Shown: piece after piece, positions 26,809-34,724 of the stretch | Layout of the letters: each line of letters opens with the position of its first letter | How positions within the stretch are numbered: the stretch's first letter is position 1 | NCBI GenBank assembly: GCA_045643885.1 | Contig: JAZRFY010000018.1 | Span: forward strand, 1 to 53,684 | Direction: 5' to 3' | Length of the DNA stretch: 53,684 nt | Source: RGIG4608 sp045643885 | Lineage (GTDB): Bacteria; Bacillota; Clostridia; Oscillospirales; CAG-272 | Made by a program: the position numbers and the translations under genes | Notes under the pieces: generated by a model | Told to the model about the DNA's origin: nothing | The model's database searches: none | The model's input: only the letters and a program-made list of their open reading frames with translations

Positions 26809-27618
26809 TTATTTGCAAATAAGGTTCATCATTGCGCCTCGTTTGCCCTTTTGTCCTCTATGAGAATAGAAGAGATTTGTATCGCAGCAGGTGCATGATT
26901 CGCAAACGTCGATATTATTCACCGGTACTCCAAGAGAAAGAAGAATCTCAATGTTCATTCCCCTGATATCTGCAAAAAGAGAGCCGTTTTCTTTTCGCTT
27001 AATAAATTTGTTTTCGTAGTTTTGTCCAAGTTTTTCACGAATGGTATTTGAAAAATCACTGCCTACTTCATAGCAACATTCATCTACAGAAGGGCCTATT
27101 GCAACGTAGATGTTTCTTGCGTCAGCACCCATGGACATAAGCCTTGTAACAGAAGCCTCTGCTATCTTGTCTGCCGTTCCACGCCAACCTGCATGAATTG
27201 CCGATACCGCAATCACTTCCCCACCATCATTTCTTGCTTCAAGAAGAATCGGAACACAGTCAGCAGTCTTTATTGCAATCGGAAGATCATCCTCTTCGGT
27301 AACGTATCCGTCGCATTCGAGAGTGTGCTTTTTAAAAACCCCCTCACCCGAATGTTCATTTGTAACGGTTCTAACAAAATTCGAATGAATTTGCGGAACA
27401 CTTATTATCTTTCTCGGATCGACACCCAATGCCCCTGCAAAAAGCTCCATGTTTTTAATCACAGTTTCTTCGTCGTCGCCCCTGCCAAAGGCAAGATTTA
27501 ATCCCCTAGTGTAATCAAGCTCACTGAAACCGCCAATTCTTGTGGAAAAGCCGTGTCTTGATTTTAAAACGGTGCTTTTCATAAGAAAAACACCGTTTTT
27601 GTTTACAAGTCTAAACAT
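26809..27618 (-). CDS. pgeF: Peptidoglycan editing factor / YfiH-family multicopper-like protein
   Basis: A 269-residue protein of the YfiH/PgeF (LACC1-like) family, variously reported as purine nucleoside phosphorylases and as factors keeping muropeptide synthesis accurate. The conserved metal site is visible: H in VPQIHSNFV, C in KTADCVPIL and H in AIHAGWRGT. The N-terminal HGFSTRIGGFSE and C-terminal FYSHRGQKGKRGAMMN segments are diagnostic. AGGAG 7 bases before the ATG overlaps the last codons of the preceding gene; one base separates the two genes. Confidence 0.87.
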   Translation of the reverse strand: MFRLVNKNGVFLMKSTVLKSRHGFSTRIGGFSELDYTRGLNLAFGRGDDEETVIKNMELFAGALGVDPRKIISVPQIHSNFVRTVTNEHSGEGVFKKHTLECDGYVTEEDDLPIAIKTADCVPILLEARNDGGEVIAVSAIHAGWRGTADKIAEASVTRLMSMGADARNIYVAIGPSVDECCYEVGSDFSNTIREKLGQNYENKFIKRKENGSLFADIRGMNIEILLSLGVPVNNIDVCESCTCCDTNLFYSHRGQKGKRGAMMNLICK

Positions 27619-27619
27619 A

Positions 27620-28255
27620 TCAATGCTCCTCGTTACCCTTTACCGCAATAAGCTGCTCGGCATAGGGGAGGCTCATAATCCAATCGCACAAATCGTGCCA
27701 CTCGTGAAGCTTATGTGTTCTGCGAGCATAATACATGTTGATGAGGTTCTCATAGTTCAAGGTAACTGTTCTCATCTGATTATAGCTTGTGGGAAGCATC
27801 TGAATCATATTAATCCAAGCCTGCTTGTTTTTCTTGTCCTCACAGAATTTAACTCTTTCCTCTTCCATGAATGCAATAACGGCATCAAGAACCTTGAGAG
27901 CGCCCTCGTCCATCATTTCGCAAGAAAAGTCTGCACGCTCAAAGGTCTTATGGTGGATCTTGTGCATTGTGGAGCAAGAGTTAGCCACTGTGCCGACCTT
28001 GTACGTATCAAATTCCTTCCACCAATAGAGAGGAGCTGTGATATCCACACTCACAAAAATTTGTCTTAAAAACTTTCTATGGTCATTGCCTGCCTTTGCA
28101 AGTCGTATAGCAAGATCTATATCGTTAGGTCCAAGGACGTAATTACCTTTATCGTCATAATAGCTGTCACTTCTGCCCCAGCTGTTGAGGGGGTTTCTCG
28201 CGCCGCGGATAGCGTTTTCAAAATTCATCACGCTTACTCGTTCAATTTTTATCAT
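27620..28255 (-). CDS. ThyX-like protein of uncertain function
   Basis: A 211-residue soluble protein with the strongly patterned core FLRQIFVSVDITAPLYWWKEFDTYKVGTVANS (about 72-104, shown here only in part as a landmark: PLYWWKEFDTYKVG). It recalls clostridial and phage proteins annotated as FAD-dependent thymidylate synthase-like, but the ThyX signature RHRxxSxNExSxR is not present, so catalytic activity is doubtful. GGAGG lies six bases before the ATG. It is co-transcribed with pgeF. I would call it a conserved protein of unknown function with possible distant ThyX kinship. Confidence 0.5.
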   Translation of the reverse strand: MIKIERVSVMNFENAIRGARNPLNSWGRSDSYYDDKGNYVLGPNDIDLAIRLAKAGNDHRKFLRQIFVSVDITAPLYWWKEFDTYKVGTVANSCSTMHKIHHKTFERADFSCEMMDEGALKVLDAVIAFMEEERVKFCEDKKNKQAWINMIQMLPTSYNQMRTVTLNYENLINMYYARRTHKLHEWHDLCDWIMSLPYAEQLIAVKGNEEH

Positions 28256-28287
28256 AAAAAACCTCCATTTAGTATTATTTATACTTC

Positions 28288-28316
28288 ATTGTACCACAAA
28301 TTGTGTCAAGTTTCAA
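28288..28316 (-). promoter_or_regulatory. Promoter of the ThyX-like-pgeF operon
   Basis: Minus-strand TTGAAA (28311-28316), 17-base spacer, TACAAT (28288-28293). It diverges from the trpS promoter, which uses the same two hexamers. Confidence 0.78.
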
Positions 28317-28336
28317 TAAATATTTTGCTTTTACTA

Positions 28337-28365
28337 TTGAAAAATGATATTTTTTATGGTACAAT
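28337..28365 (+). promoter_or_regulatory. Promoter of trpS
   Basis: TTGAAA (28337-28342), 17-base spacer, TACAAT (28360-28365), followed by a short leader with no T-box. Confidence 0.8.
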
Positions 28366-28393
28366 GTTTTAAATTGCTCCCAAGGAGGAAATT

Positions 28394-29392
28394 ATGATCA
28401 ATAACGAAAAAATTTGCTTTTCAGGAGTTCAGCCCTCAGGAAATCTCACTATAGGTAACTACCTTGGTGCTATCCAGAATTTCCCTCGCTACTCCGCAGA
28501 CTATAAATGCTTTTACTGTGTAGTTGACAACCACGCTATCACAGTACGTCAGGTTCCTGCCGACCTCAGGAAGAGAACCTATGAAACTCTTGCTCTCTAT
28601 ATGGCATGTGGACTTGATCCCGAAAAGAATACGCTCTACGTTCAGAGCCACGTTCCTGCACACACCGACCTTGCTTGGATTCTCAACTGCTTTACAATGT
28701 TTGGTGAGCTTTCAAGAATGACACAGTTCAAGGACAAGAGTGCACGTCATGCCGACAATATAAACGCAGGTCTTTTCACATACCCTGCTCTCATGGCTGC
28801 TGACATCCTTCTTTACCAGACGGACGTTGTTCCCGTTGGCGTTGACCAAAAGCAGCATCTTGAGCTTGCTCGTGACATCGCGACAAGATTCAATCAGCTC
28901 TATCCCGACACATTCACAATTCCTCAGCCCATGCTTGCAAAATCCGGTGCTAAGATTAACTCTCTTGCCGATCCCACAAAGAAGATGAGCAAATCCGATG
29001 AAAATGTGAACGCGGTGGTATATATCCTTGACGATAAGGACACAATAATTAGAAAGTTCAAGCGCGCCGTTACTGATAGCGACACTTGCGTTCGTTTTGC
29101 CGAAGGCAAGGACGGCATCAACAATCTTATGACAATCTATTCCTGCTTCACAGGCAAAACTCTTGAAGAGATCGAGCGTGAATTCGCAGGTAAGGGATAC
29201 GGTGATTTCAAGCTCGCAGTTGGTGAGGCTTGTGCAGATGCTCTTGCTCCCGTTCAAGCTCGTTATAAGGAGCTTATTTCCGACAAGGCATTCCTTGAAG
29301 CTCAGATGAAGAAGGGTGCGGACGAGGCATCCTACTATGCAAGAAAGACTCTTTCCAAGGTAAAGAGAAAGCTTGGTTTCGTTCAGATCTAA
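28394..29392 (+). CDS. trpS: Tryptophanyl-tRNA synthetase
   Basis: A 332-residue class I synthetase charging tRNA-Trp, normal length for the bacterial enzyme. The HIGH-equivalent is in SGVQPSGNLTIGNYLGA (TIGN, about 21-24), and the KMSKS loop is present unchanged (about 197-201). Other signatures are YQTDVVPVGVDQKQHLEL and the C-terminal tail. GGAGG lies 7 bases before the ATG. Many Firmicutes control trpS by a T-box; none is seen here. Confidence 0.97.
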   Translation: MINNEKICFSGVQPSGNLTIGNYLGAIQNFPRYSADYKCFYCVVDNHAITVRQVPADLRKRTYETLALYMACGLDPEKNTLYVQSHVPAHTDLAWILNCFTMFGELSRMTQFKDKSARHADNINAGLFTYPALMAADILLYQTDVVPVGVDQKQHLELARDIATRFNQLYPDTFTIPQPMLAKSGAKINSLADPTKKMSKSDENVNAVVYILDDKDTIIRKFKRAVTDSDTCVRFAEGKDGINNLMTIYSCFTGKTLEEIEREFAGKGYGDFKLAVGEACADALAPVQARYKELISDKAFLEAQMKKGADEASYYARKTLSKVKRKLGFVQI

Positions 29393-29410
29393 CGTCATAC
29401 ATAACTACTA

Positions 29411-29446
29411 TAACCCCCTTTGATACATATATCAAAGGGGTTTTTT
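29411..29446 (+). terminator. Terminator of trpS, overlapping the next gene's ribosome site
   Basis: CCCCTTTGATA pairs with TATCAAAGGGG, followed by six T and then directly by the ATG of the next gene at 29447. The AAAGGGG of the right arm is the only ribosome site that gene has. Confidence 0.82.
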
Positions 29447-30349
29447 ATGCTTATAAACTGTATACTCGTTTCACTTTTTGCTTTTGTTGTTTCGTTTTCG
29501 CTTTTCAAGCCTTCAGTATATCTAGCCAACGTTTTAGGTGCAATCGATATACCAAATGAAAGAAAAATACACTCAAAACCGACCTCAAGGCTTGGAGGAT
29601 TATCATTCTTTATAGCCTTTTGTGTTATGCTTCCGCTTTTGCCCATAGATGCATCCTATAAAATATCTCTGATCCTTGGAGGAGGAGTGATATTTTGTGT
29701 TGGAATGCTCGACGACGCAATAAATATTTCTCCTTTTGCAAAGCTTTGTGGGGAGTTTTTAGCAGTTTCGGTATATATTTTTTTATCCTTTTTAAAAACG
29801 GATACACTTGTCGAAAAGCTTTTTGGCATTGGAAGTCTTTTATGGATGATTTTCATCATCAACGCCACAAATCTTTGCGACGGACTTGACGGTCTTGCCG
29901 GTGGGATCACTTGTACCCAAGCGCTGAGCTTAGCGACCGTTTCACTTGTTTTCGGTTCATATGGGGTGTTTTGGTGCTCGATCTTGCTTCTTTTTGCCAC
30001 GCTTGGCTTTTTGCCAAGAAATATGCCTCCTGCAAAAACCTTTATGGGGGATTGCGGTGCACTTTTTTTAGGCTTTATACTGAGCGCACTTTCCACAAGG
30101 CTTATATATGAAACAAGGAGCATCCTACTGCTTTTGTCGATGCCCCTTATATTCCGAATTCCAACGTCCGATGCTATTTTGAGTTTTTTTCGTCGCGCCT
30201 TGAAGAAGAAGAATCCCTTTTCAGCTGACAGAGGTCATTTTCATCACAAGCTCCTCGACACAGGATTTACCCGTGAATGCGCTGCGCTTGCACTGATATC
30301 CATTTCACTGCTGTTTGGCACGCTTGCCATATTTATATGCTCAATCTAA
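29447..30349 (+). CDS. tagO: Undecaprenyl-phosphate N-acetylhexosamine-1-phosphate transferase (TagO/WecA type)
   Basis: A 300-residue polytopic enzyme of the MraY/WecA superfamily that starts teichoic acid or surface-glycan synthesis by moving a sugar phosphate from a UDP-sugar to undecaprenyl phosphate. About ten hydrophobic segments are seen. Catalytic signatures are IPNERKIHSKPTSRLGG (about 27-43), GMLDD, NATNLCDGLDGLAGG and the histidine loop SADRGHFHHKLLDTG (about 260-274). The start follows the trpS terminator directly. Sugar and pathway cannot be fixed; the symbol reflects the family. Confidence 0.85.
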   Translation: MLINCILVSLFAFVVSFSLFKPSVYLANVLGAIDIPNERKIHSKPTSRLGGLSFFIAFCVMLPLLPIDASYKISLILGGGVIFCVGMLDDAINISPFAKLCGEFLAVSVYIFLSFLKTDTLVEKLFGIGSLLWMIFIINATNLCDGLDGLAGGITCTQALSLATVSLVFGSYGVFWCSILLLFATLGFLPRNMPPAKTFMGDCGALFLGFILSALSTRLIYETRSILLLLSMPLIFRIPTSDAILSFFRRALKKKNPFSADRGHFHHKLLDTGFTRECAALALISISLLFGTLAIFICSI

Positions 30350-30354
30350 TTTCA

Positions 30355-30654
30355 CTAAGGATAACTAATTATATGATTTTTTCTTGCAATAATCACCAAC
30401 AAAGCCATCAACAAGAATATAATCACAAAGGTCAAAATAAATCTAAGAATAAGCTTCCACGGTGAGCTTCTCACAGGTCGTTGTGGAAAATTAAAAATTT
30501 TATCAACGGGATTTCTATCAGGAGCAGATTCTTCAAACGGATTTTCGCACATTTTATCCCCAAGCCCCATCTCCCTGATAAGTCTTTCAGGGTCAGGCTT
30601 ATAGTTTATTTTTTTATTATGAGAGCTTTTAAGCTTCTTTTCAAAATCAGTCAT
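30355..30654 (-). CDS. Small membrane protein paired with the sigma factor
   Basis: A 99-residue protein: a basic cytoplasmic N-terminal region (1-65, with PERLIREMGLGDKMCENPF) and one transmembrane segment near the C terminus (about 70-90). Its start overlaps the end of the sigma-factor gene by 8 bases, with AAGGAGG before the ATG, so it is translationally coupled. Position and topology suggest an anti-sigma factor, but the HxxxCxxC zinc-binding anti-sigma motif is absent and no family was recognised. Confidence 0.7.
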   Translation of the reverse strand: MTDFEKKLKSSHNKKINYKPDPERLIREMGLGDKMCENPFEESAPDRNPVDKIFNFPQRPVRSSPWKLILRFILTFVIIFLLMALLVIIARKNHIISYP

Positions 30655-31174
30655 AAAAATCCTCCTTATCCAATCCCTTTTTTAATTTGAATATCGCGCT
30701 TTTATACCTTCTTGATGCCGCCGGAATACTGATATTAAGCGCACGGGAAATTTCTATATACTTAAAATCAAAGTATATTCTGTATGAAAATACGGCATAC
30801 TCCTCATCGGTAAGAAGGTTTTGGATTTTTGCGTCAAGATCATCACGAAAATCCTCTTCATAAGCTCCCTCAAAGGAGGAAAGATCATCGCAAAGCTCCG
30901 CTTTAACATTTTGCTTGCGCCTTGTATGGTCTATGGCTGTGTTTTTTGCAATGGTTACCACCCAAGTCACAAAGCTATATTTAGTGTCGAATTTTTCTAT
31001 ATCACGAAATACCTTAACAAAAACATCCTGCGTTATCTCATCAGCATCCTCGTTATTTGAAACGACCTTAAGGACCGTATATTTCACCAATTTATAATAA
31101 TGTGAATATACGGCCTCAACAGTTTTGATATCGCCATTTTTGATAAGCTTGATAGCTTTTTTATCGATTTTCAT
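30647..31174 (-). CDS. ECF-type RNA polymerase sigma factor
   Basis: A 175-residue sigma-70-family protein with only regions 2 and 4. Region 2 has EDADEITQDVFVKVF (about 42-56) and the -10-recognition segment KYSFVTWVVTIAKNTAIDHTRR (about 66-87). Region 4 has YIEISRALNISIPAASRRYKSAI (about 141-163), a helix-turn-helix for the -35 element. It should direct transcription of a small regulon, possibly for envelope stress. The chosen ATG has GGAG six bases upstream; a TTG four codons earlier overlaps that site. Confidence 0.87.
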   Translation of the reverse strand: MKIDKKAIKLIKNGDIKTVEAVYSHYYKLVKYTVLKVVSNNEDADEITQDVFVKVFRDIEKFDTKYSFVTWVVTIAKNTAIDHTRRKQNVKAELCDDLSSFEGAYEEDFRDDLDAKIQNLLTDEEYAVFSYRIYFDFKYIEISRALNISIPAASRRYKSAIFKLKKGLDKEDFYD

Positions 31175-31261
31175 ACTGTGCTCCAAATCAATTCATTGCC
31201 TTCATAAATCATATACGAAAAATTCACCGTTTTTTATCAGTTGAGACAAAAGTTTTTTATT

Positions 31262-31290
31262 ATTTTATCATATTTTTATTTTTTTGTAAA
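31262..31290 (-). promoter_or_regulatory. Possible sigma-A promoter of the sigma-factor operon
   Basis: Minus-strand TTTACA (31285-31290), 17-base spacer, TAAAAT (31262-31267). It is very AT-rich and lies next to the pgsA terminator; an autoregulated ECF promoter may also exist in the 88 bases downstream. Confidence 0.5.
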
Positions 31291-31291
31291 G

Positions 31292-31316
31292 AAAAACCCT
31301 GCAACTGCAGGGTTTT
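31292..31316 (-). terminator. Terminator of the rimO-pgsA operon
   Basis: AAAACCCTGCA / TGCAGGGTTTT form an 11-bp stem with a very tight loop. The minus strand continues TTTC, and the hairpin lies 10 bases after the pgsA stop codon. Confidence 0.8.
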
Positions 31317-31325
31317 GTGTTTTGA

Positions 31326-31913
31326 TTACATATCCTTGTCAAGATATTTCCAGTATGTGCTGAGATATATCCAGCCAGACCAAACGGTCATAAAGAGCGT
31401 TACCGCCGCCGCAACGATTGTGATGGGGTAATAGGAAAGGAATGAAAGGAAGCTTATTTGTGCCAAAACAGGCTCAAGAAGAGCTGCCATAATGCAAACT
31501 ATCTGTGTAACTGTTTTAACTTTGCCGTGCAAGTTTGCCGCAACAACGATATTTGCATTCTTGATGGCAACAAGACGGATAGACGTTACTGCAAGCTCTC
31601 TGAAAACCGTAATTAACACGAGGGGCATAAAAATATAAAAGAGAGTGGGAGTGTTATGAGAACGGTAAATGATACACAACATTGCCGCAATAACCATGAG
31701 TTTGTCGGCAAGGGGATCCATAAACTTTCCAAAGTCAGTAACAAGGCCGTATTTTCTTGCGATCTTTCCGTCAAGCATATCTGTAAGAGATGCTGCAAGG
31801 AAGATAATTGCACCTATGATACTTGTAGTCATAGAAACAGGAAGTGCCAATACAACTATAATAGCAGGCACCAAAATCATTCTTAATACTGTAAGCTTAT
31901 TTGGTAAATTCAT
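31326..31913 (-). CDS. pgsA: CDP-diacylglycerol--glycerol-3-phosphate 3-phosphatidyltransferase
   Basis: Makes phosphatidylglycerol phosphate, the committed step to phosphatidylglycerol and cardiolipin. The 195-residue membrane protein carries the CDP-alcohol phosphotransferase signature in DMLDGKIARKYGLVTDFGKFMD (about 45-66), with the catalytic Asp residues at its end, and four to five transmembrane segments. The start MNLPNKLTVLRM is typical. rimO ends 18 bases upstream; the rimO-pgsA pairing is frequent in Firmicutes. Confidence 0.93.
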   Translation of the reverse strand: MNLPNKLTVLRMILVPAIIVVLALPVSMTTSIIGAIIFLAASLTDMLDGKIARKYGLVTDFGKFMDPLADKLMVIAAMLCIIYRSHNTPTLFYIFMPLVLITVFRELAVTSIRLVAIKNANIVVAANLHGKVKTVTQIVCIMAALLEPVLAQISFLSFLSYYPITIVAAAVTLFMTVWSGWIYLSTYWKYLDKDM

Positions 31914-31931
31914 ATCCGATTCCTTTCTGGA

Positions 31932-33248
31932 TTAAACAACTGTTCCAAAGAGATCGTATTCAACAACCTCTTCAATCTTTACATTAACGAATGTGCCGGG
32001 CAAAATTCCCTTCTTACCAACGAAATATATCTTTCCGTCAATATCGGGAGCATCCGCCTCACTTCTTCCGAAATACGTTTCGTTAACAGGATCAAATCCC
32101 TCACAAAGCACGCGCAACGTTGTGCCAAGCTTCTTTTCGTTATTTTCTTCGTTTATGATGAGCTGATCTCTCATGAGAATGTCATATCTGTCAATCTTTA
32201 TTTGCTCGTCAATCTGTTCCATTTTGTATGCGGGAGTTCCCTCTTCTCTTGAATAAGTGAACACGCCAACATGCTCAAATCTTTGCTCATTGATGAATTC
32301 GCAAAGCTCTGTAAACGCTTCGTCATCTTCACCGGGGAAGCCAACGATAAACGTTGTTCTGATAACGATATCGGGGATCTCCTTGCGCAATTTTGCCACT
32401 ACCTCGCGGATAAGTGCACTGCCACCGTGACGGTTCATCTTTTTAAGCACTCCGTCCGCAATGTGCTGCATGGGGAGGTCGATATACTTGCAAACTCTTT
32501 CGTTATCCCTCATCTCGGCGATAAGCTCGTCTGTGATTTTATCGGGATAGCAATAAAGAATCCTGAACCAAGGAATTGACGTTTCTTCAGTAAGCTTATG
32601 CAAAAGCTCTGCAAGCTTATAGTCACCGTAAATGTCCTGACCGTATTTTGTGGTATCCTGAGCCACCAAGGTAAGCTCCTTGCATCCCAAGGATTCAAGG
32701 TCCTTAGCCTCTGCAATGATATCCTCCATAGGGCGGGAACGGAATTTTCCTCTGATAGAAGGAATTGCACAGTAGGTGCAACGGTTGTCACAGCCCTCGG
32801 CAATCTTCAGGTATGCGGCATATTCGGGAGTTGTCAAAACTCTGTCACCGCCAAGTCTTACGCAGTTTTTATCCTCAAACGAGGTGTACTTTTCACCGTC
32901 AAGAACCTTTGAAACTGCCTCTACGATATTATGGATACTGCCAACGCCAAGCACGGCATCAACCTCGGGGAATTCCTCGAGAATGGAGTTGCGATATCTC
33001 TCTGCCAAGCATCCCGTAACAACAACTCCCTTAAGGTCCCTGTTTTCTTTGAGCCAAGCAATATCAAGAATATTATCTATAGCTTCTTTTTTTGCAGATT
33101 CAATAAATCCGCAGGTATTTATTATAACTACATCCGCCTCGGTCTCGTCTGCAGTAATCTCATAGCCTGCCATAACAAGCTCGTGAAGCATTACCTCAGC
33201 ATCAAGCTGATTTTTGGGACATCCGAGGGAAACAAAACCTATCTTCAT
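31932..33248 (-). CDS. rimO: Ribosomal protein S12 methylthiotransferase RimO
   Basis: A 438-residue radical-SAM enzyme that methylthiolates an aspartate of ribosomal protein S12. The N-terminal SLGCPKNQLDAE (about 7-18) distinguishes RimO from MtaB and MiaB; NTCGFI and GCLAERY supply the other cluster cysteines. The SAM motif is DNRCTYCAIPSIRG, and a C-terminal TRAM domain ends EVVEYDLFG. The chosen ATG (MKIGFV) has AAAGGAG five bases upstream; the ten codons before it lack a site. Confidence 0.95.
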   Translation of the reverse strand: MKIGFVSLGCPKNQLDAEVMLHELVMAGYEITADETEADVVIINTCGFIESAKKEAIDNILDIAWLKENRDLKGVVVTGCLAERYRNSILEEFPEVDAVLGVGSIHNIVEAVSKVLDGEKYTSFEDKNCVRLGGDRVLTTPEYAAYLKIAEGCDNRCTYCAIPSIRGKFRSRPMEDIIAEAKDLESLGCKELTLVAQDTTKYGQDIYGDYKLAELLHKLTEETSIPWFRILYCYPDKITDELIAEMRDNERVCKYIDLPMQHIADGVLKKMNRHGGSALIREVVAKLRKEIPDIVIRTTFIVGFPGEDDEAFTELCEFINEQRFEHVGVFTYSREEGTPAYKMEQIDEQIKIDRYDILMRDQLIINEENNEKKLGTTLRVLCEGFDPVNETYFGRSEADAPDIDGKIYFVGKKGILPGTFVNVKIEEVVEYDLFGTVV

Positions 33249-33286
33249 ATATCTCCTTTCTGGAAATGCACAAATCATATCATTTT

Positions 33287-33316
33287 ATTTTAACACACCC
33301 AAAGTGTAAATGTCAA
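33287..33316 (-). promoter_or_regulatory. Promoter of rimO-pgsA
   Basis: Minus-strand TTGACA (33311-33316), 18-base spacer, TAAAAT (33287-33292). Confidence 0.75.
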
Positions 33317-33359
33317 GTAGAATAAAAATACTTTTTATAGAATAATTTTTCATTTTTTA

Positions 33360-33388
33360 TTGAAATAAAACGAGTTTTGTGGTATACT
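33360..33388 (+). promoter_or_regulatory. Promoter of hpt
   Basis: TTGAAA (33360-33365), 17-base spacer, TATACT (33383-33388), about 40 bases before the hpt start. Confidence 0.8.
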
Positions 33389-33427
33389 GATTTTGTCTTT
33401 TTTTATCAATTAATTTTGGAGGAAAAT

Positions 33428-33970
33428 ATGAACAAGGATTTAGCAAAAGTACTCATTTCAAGGGATGAGCTTAGCATTAAGATTAAAGAGCTTGCCGAAA
33501 AAATCAACAACGATTATGCAGGTGAAGAGGTTTTGTTTGTTGGTATCCTTAAGGGATGCATCCACTTCTACTCAGACCTCACAAGAGAGATTACTCTCCC
33601 CATGACTATGGACTTTATGGCCATCTCAAGCTATGGCGCAGGAACAACCTCCTCAGGCGAGGTTAAAATGCTTAAGGACCTTGACAAGAGCATTTGCGGA
33701 AAGAACGTTATCATCGTTGAAGATATCATCGATAGCGGAAATACACTTTCTTATCTTAAGAGATTACTCTCTTCACGTCAGCCCAAGTCAGTTAAGATTT
33801 GTACTCTTCTTGACAAGCCCTCACGCCGCAAGGTCGATATCGATCCCGACTATTGCTGCTTTACTATCCCCGATGAATTCGTATTCGGATACGGTCTTGA
33901 CGTGGATCAGCAATTCAGAAATGAAAAGGATATCTTTATCCTTGATCCCAAGGATTATCCCGAAGAATGA
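33428..33970 (+). CDS. hpt: Hypoxanthine phosphoribosyltransferase
   Basis: Purine salvage: hypoxanthine or guanine plus PRPP gives IMP or GMP. The 180 residues match the bacterial family. Signatures are VGILKGCIHFYSDLTR (about 39-54), the PRPP loop VIIVEDIIDSGNTL (about 98-111) and the C-terminal FVFGYGLDVDQQFRN. The ATG with GGAGG seven bases upstream was chosen; 17 upstream codons lack a site and overlap the promoter. The stop codon overlaps the next start (ATGA). Confidence 0.95.
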   Translation: MNKDLAKVLISRDELSIKIKELAEKINNDYAGEEVLFVGILKGCIHFYSDLTREITLPMTMDFMAISSYGAGTTSSGEVKMLKDLDKSICGKNVIIVEDIIDSGNTLSYLKRLLSSRQPKSVKICTLLDKPSRRKVDIDPDYCCFTIPDEFVFGYGLDVDQQFRNEKDIFILDPKDYPEE

Positions 33971-34614
33971 TAGAAATTTTACACAAGGATAGGGATTTTA
34001 TAGTTTGCGTAAAGCCGCAGGGCATTCCCTCTCAGTCGGACACTACGTCCGATACGGATATGACCTCACTTTTAAGTAATCACTTAAAGGATATGGGGGA
34101 AAACGACGATATATTCGTTGTCCACCGTCTTGATAGACAAACGGGTGGTCTTATCCTCTATGCCCGAAACAAAAATTCCGCAGCAGCTTTTTCGCGTCTT
34201 GTTGCAGAAAAGGACGGCTTTAGCAAGGAATATCTCACCGTAATCTCGGGAAAGCCGGAAGATGACTGTGGAAATATGACCGACTATCTCTTTAAGGACA
34301 GTGCGCAAAAGAAGGCGTTCGTTGTAAAGAGTGAACGCAAGGGCGCAAAGCTTGCAAGTCTTGATTACACAATCATCAAGACCGAAACAAGGGATGAAAA
34401 AACCTATTCTCTTCTTTCAGTAAAGTTAAACACGGGTAGATTTCACCAAATTCGCGCGCAGCTCTCATCAAGAGGTATGCCAATATACGGTGACGGAAAA
34501 TACGGCAGTCGCGAAAAGCTTCCCCATATGTTGCTTTGGGCAAACAAGCTCTCATTCACCTATAAGGGCAAGCACTATGAATTCAGAAAAGATCCCGATT
34601 GGCAAGAAATATAA
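33967..34614 (+). CDS. RluA-family pseudouridine synthase, short form
   Basis: A 215-residue pseudouridine synthase lacking an S4 domain. The catalytic aspartate is in VHRLDRQTGG (about 56-65), and GRFHQIRAQLSSRG (about 158-171) is the usual second signature. Short forms like this act on tRNA or rRNA; the target is not predictable. It overlaps hpt by four bases and must be translationally coupled. It differs clearly from the longer RluA-type enzyme at 15.5-16.4 kb. Confidence 0.87.
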   Translation: MIEILHKDRDFIVCVKPQGIPSQSDTTSDTDMTSLLSNHLKDMGENDDIFVVHRLDRQTGGLILYARNKNSAAAFSRLVAEKDGFSKEYLTVISGKPEDDCGNMTDYLFKDSAQKKAFVVKSERKGAKLASLDYTIIKTETRDEKTYSLLSVKLNTGRFHQIRAQLSSRGMPIYGDGKYGSREKLPHMLLWANKLSFTYKGKHYEFRKDPDWQEI

Positions 34615-34616
34615 TA

Positions 34617-34647
34617 AAAAGTCCACTCCTTACGAGTGGACTTTTAT
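34617..34647 (+). terminator. Terminator of hpt-rluA operon
   Basis: AAAAGTCCACTC / GAGTGGACTTTT with loop CTTAC, followed by ATTTTT. Confidence 0.9.
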
Positions 34648-34656
34648 TTTTGAGAG

Positions 34657-34688
34657 CAAAAAGGTGGCTCAAGATTGAGCCACCTTAA
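34657..34688 (-). terminator. Terminator of the GPH transporter gene
   Basis: AAGGTGGCTCA (34661-34671) and TGAGCCACCTT (34676-34686) form an 11-bp stem; the minus strand continues TTTTTGC. Confidence 0.82.
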
Positions 34689-34724
34689 ATATTTGCAAAT
34701 TATTTTTCTTAATTTAAAGCTAAA

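Noticed and set aside
28366..28393. T-box leader for trpS or asnS
   Set aside because: Leaders are short and neither contains an AAGGTGG-type T-box sequence; only tyrS has one here.
31175..31260. Autoregulated ECF promoter ahead of the sigma gene
   Set aside because: A CGTATA-like -10 exists, but the only AAC-containing -35 candidate is about 22 bases away, too far for the usual 16-17.
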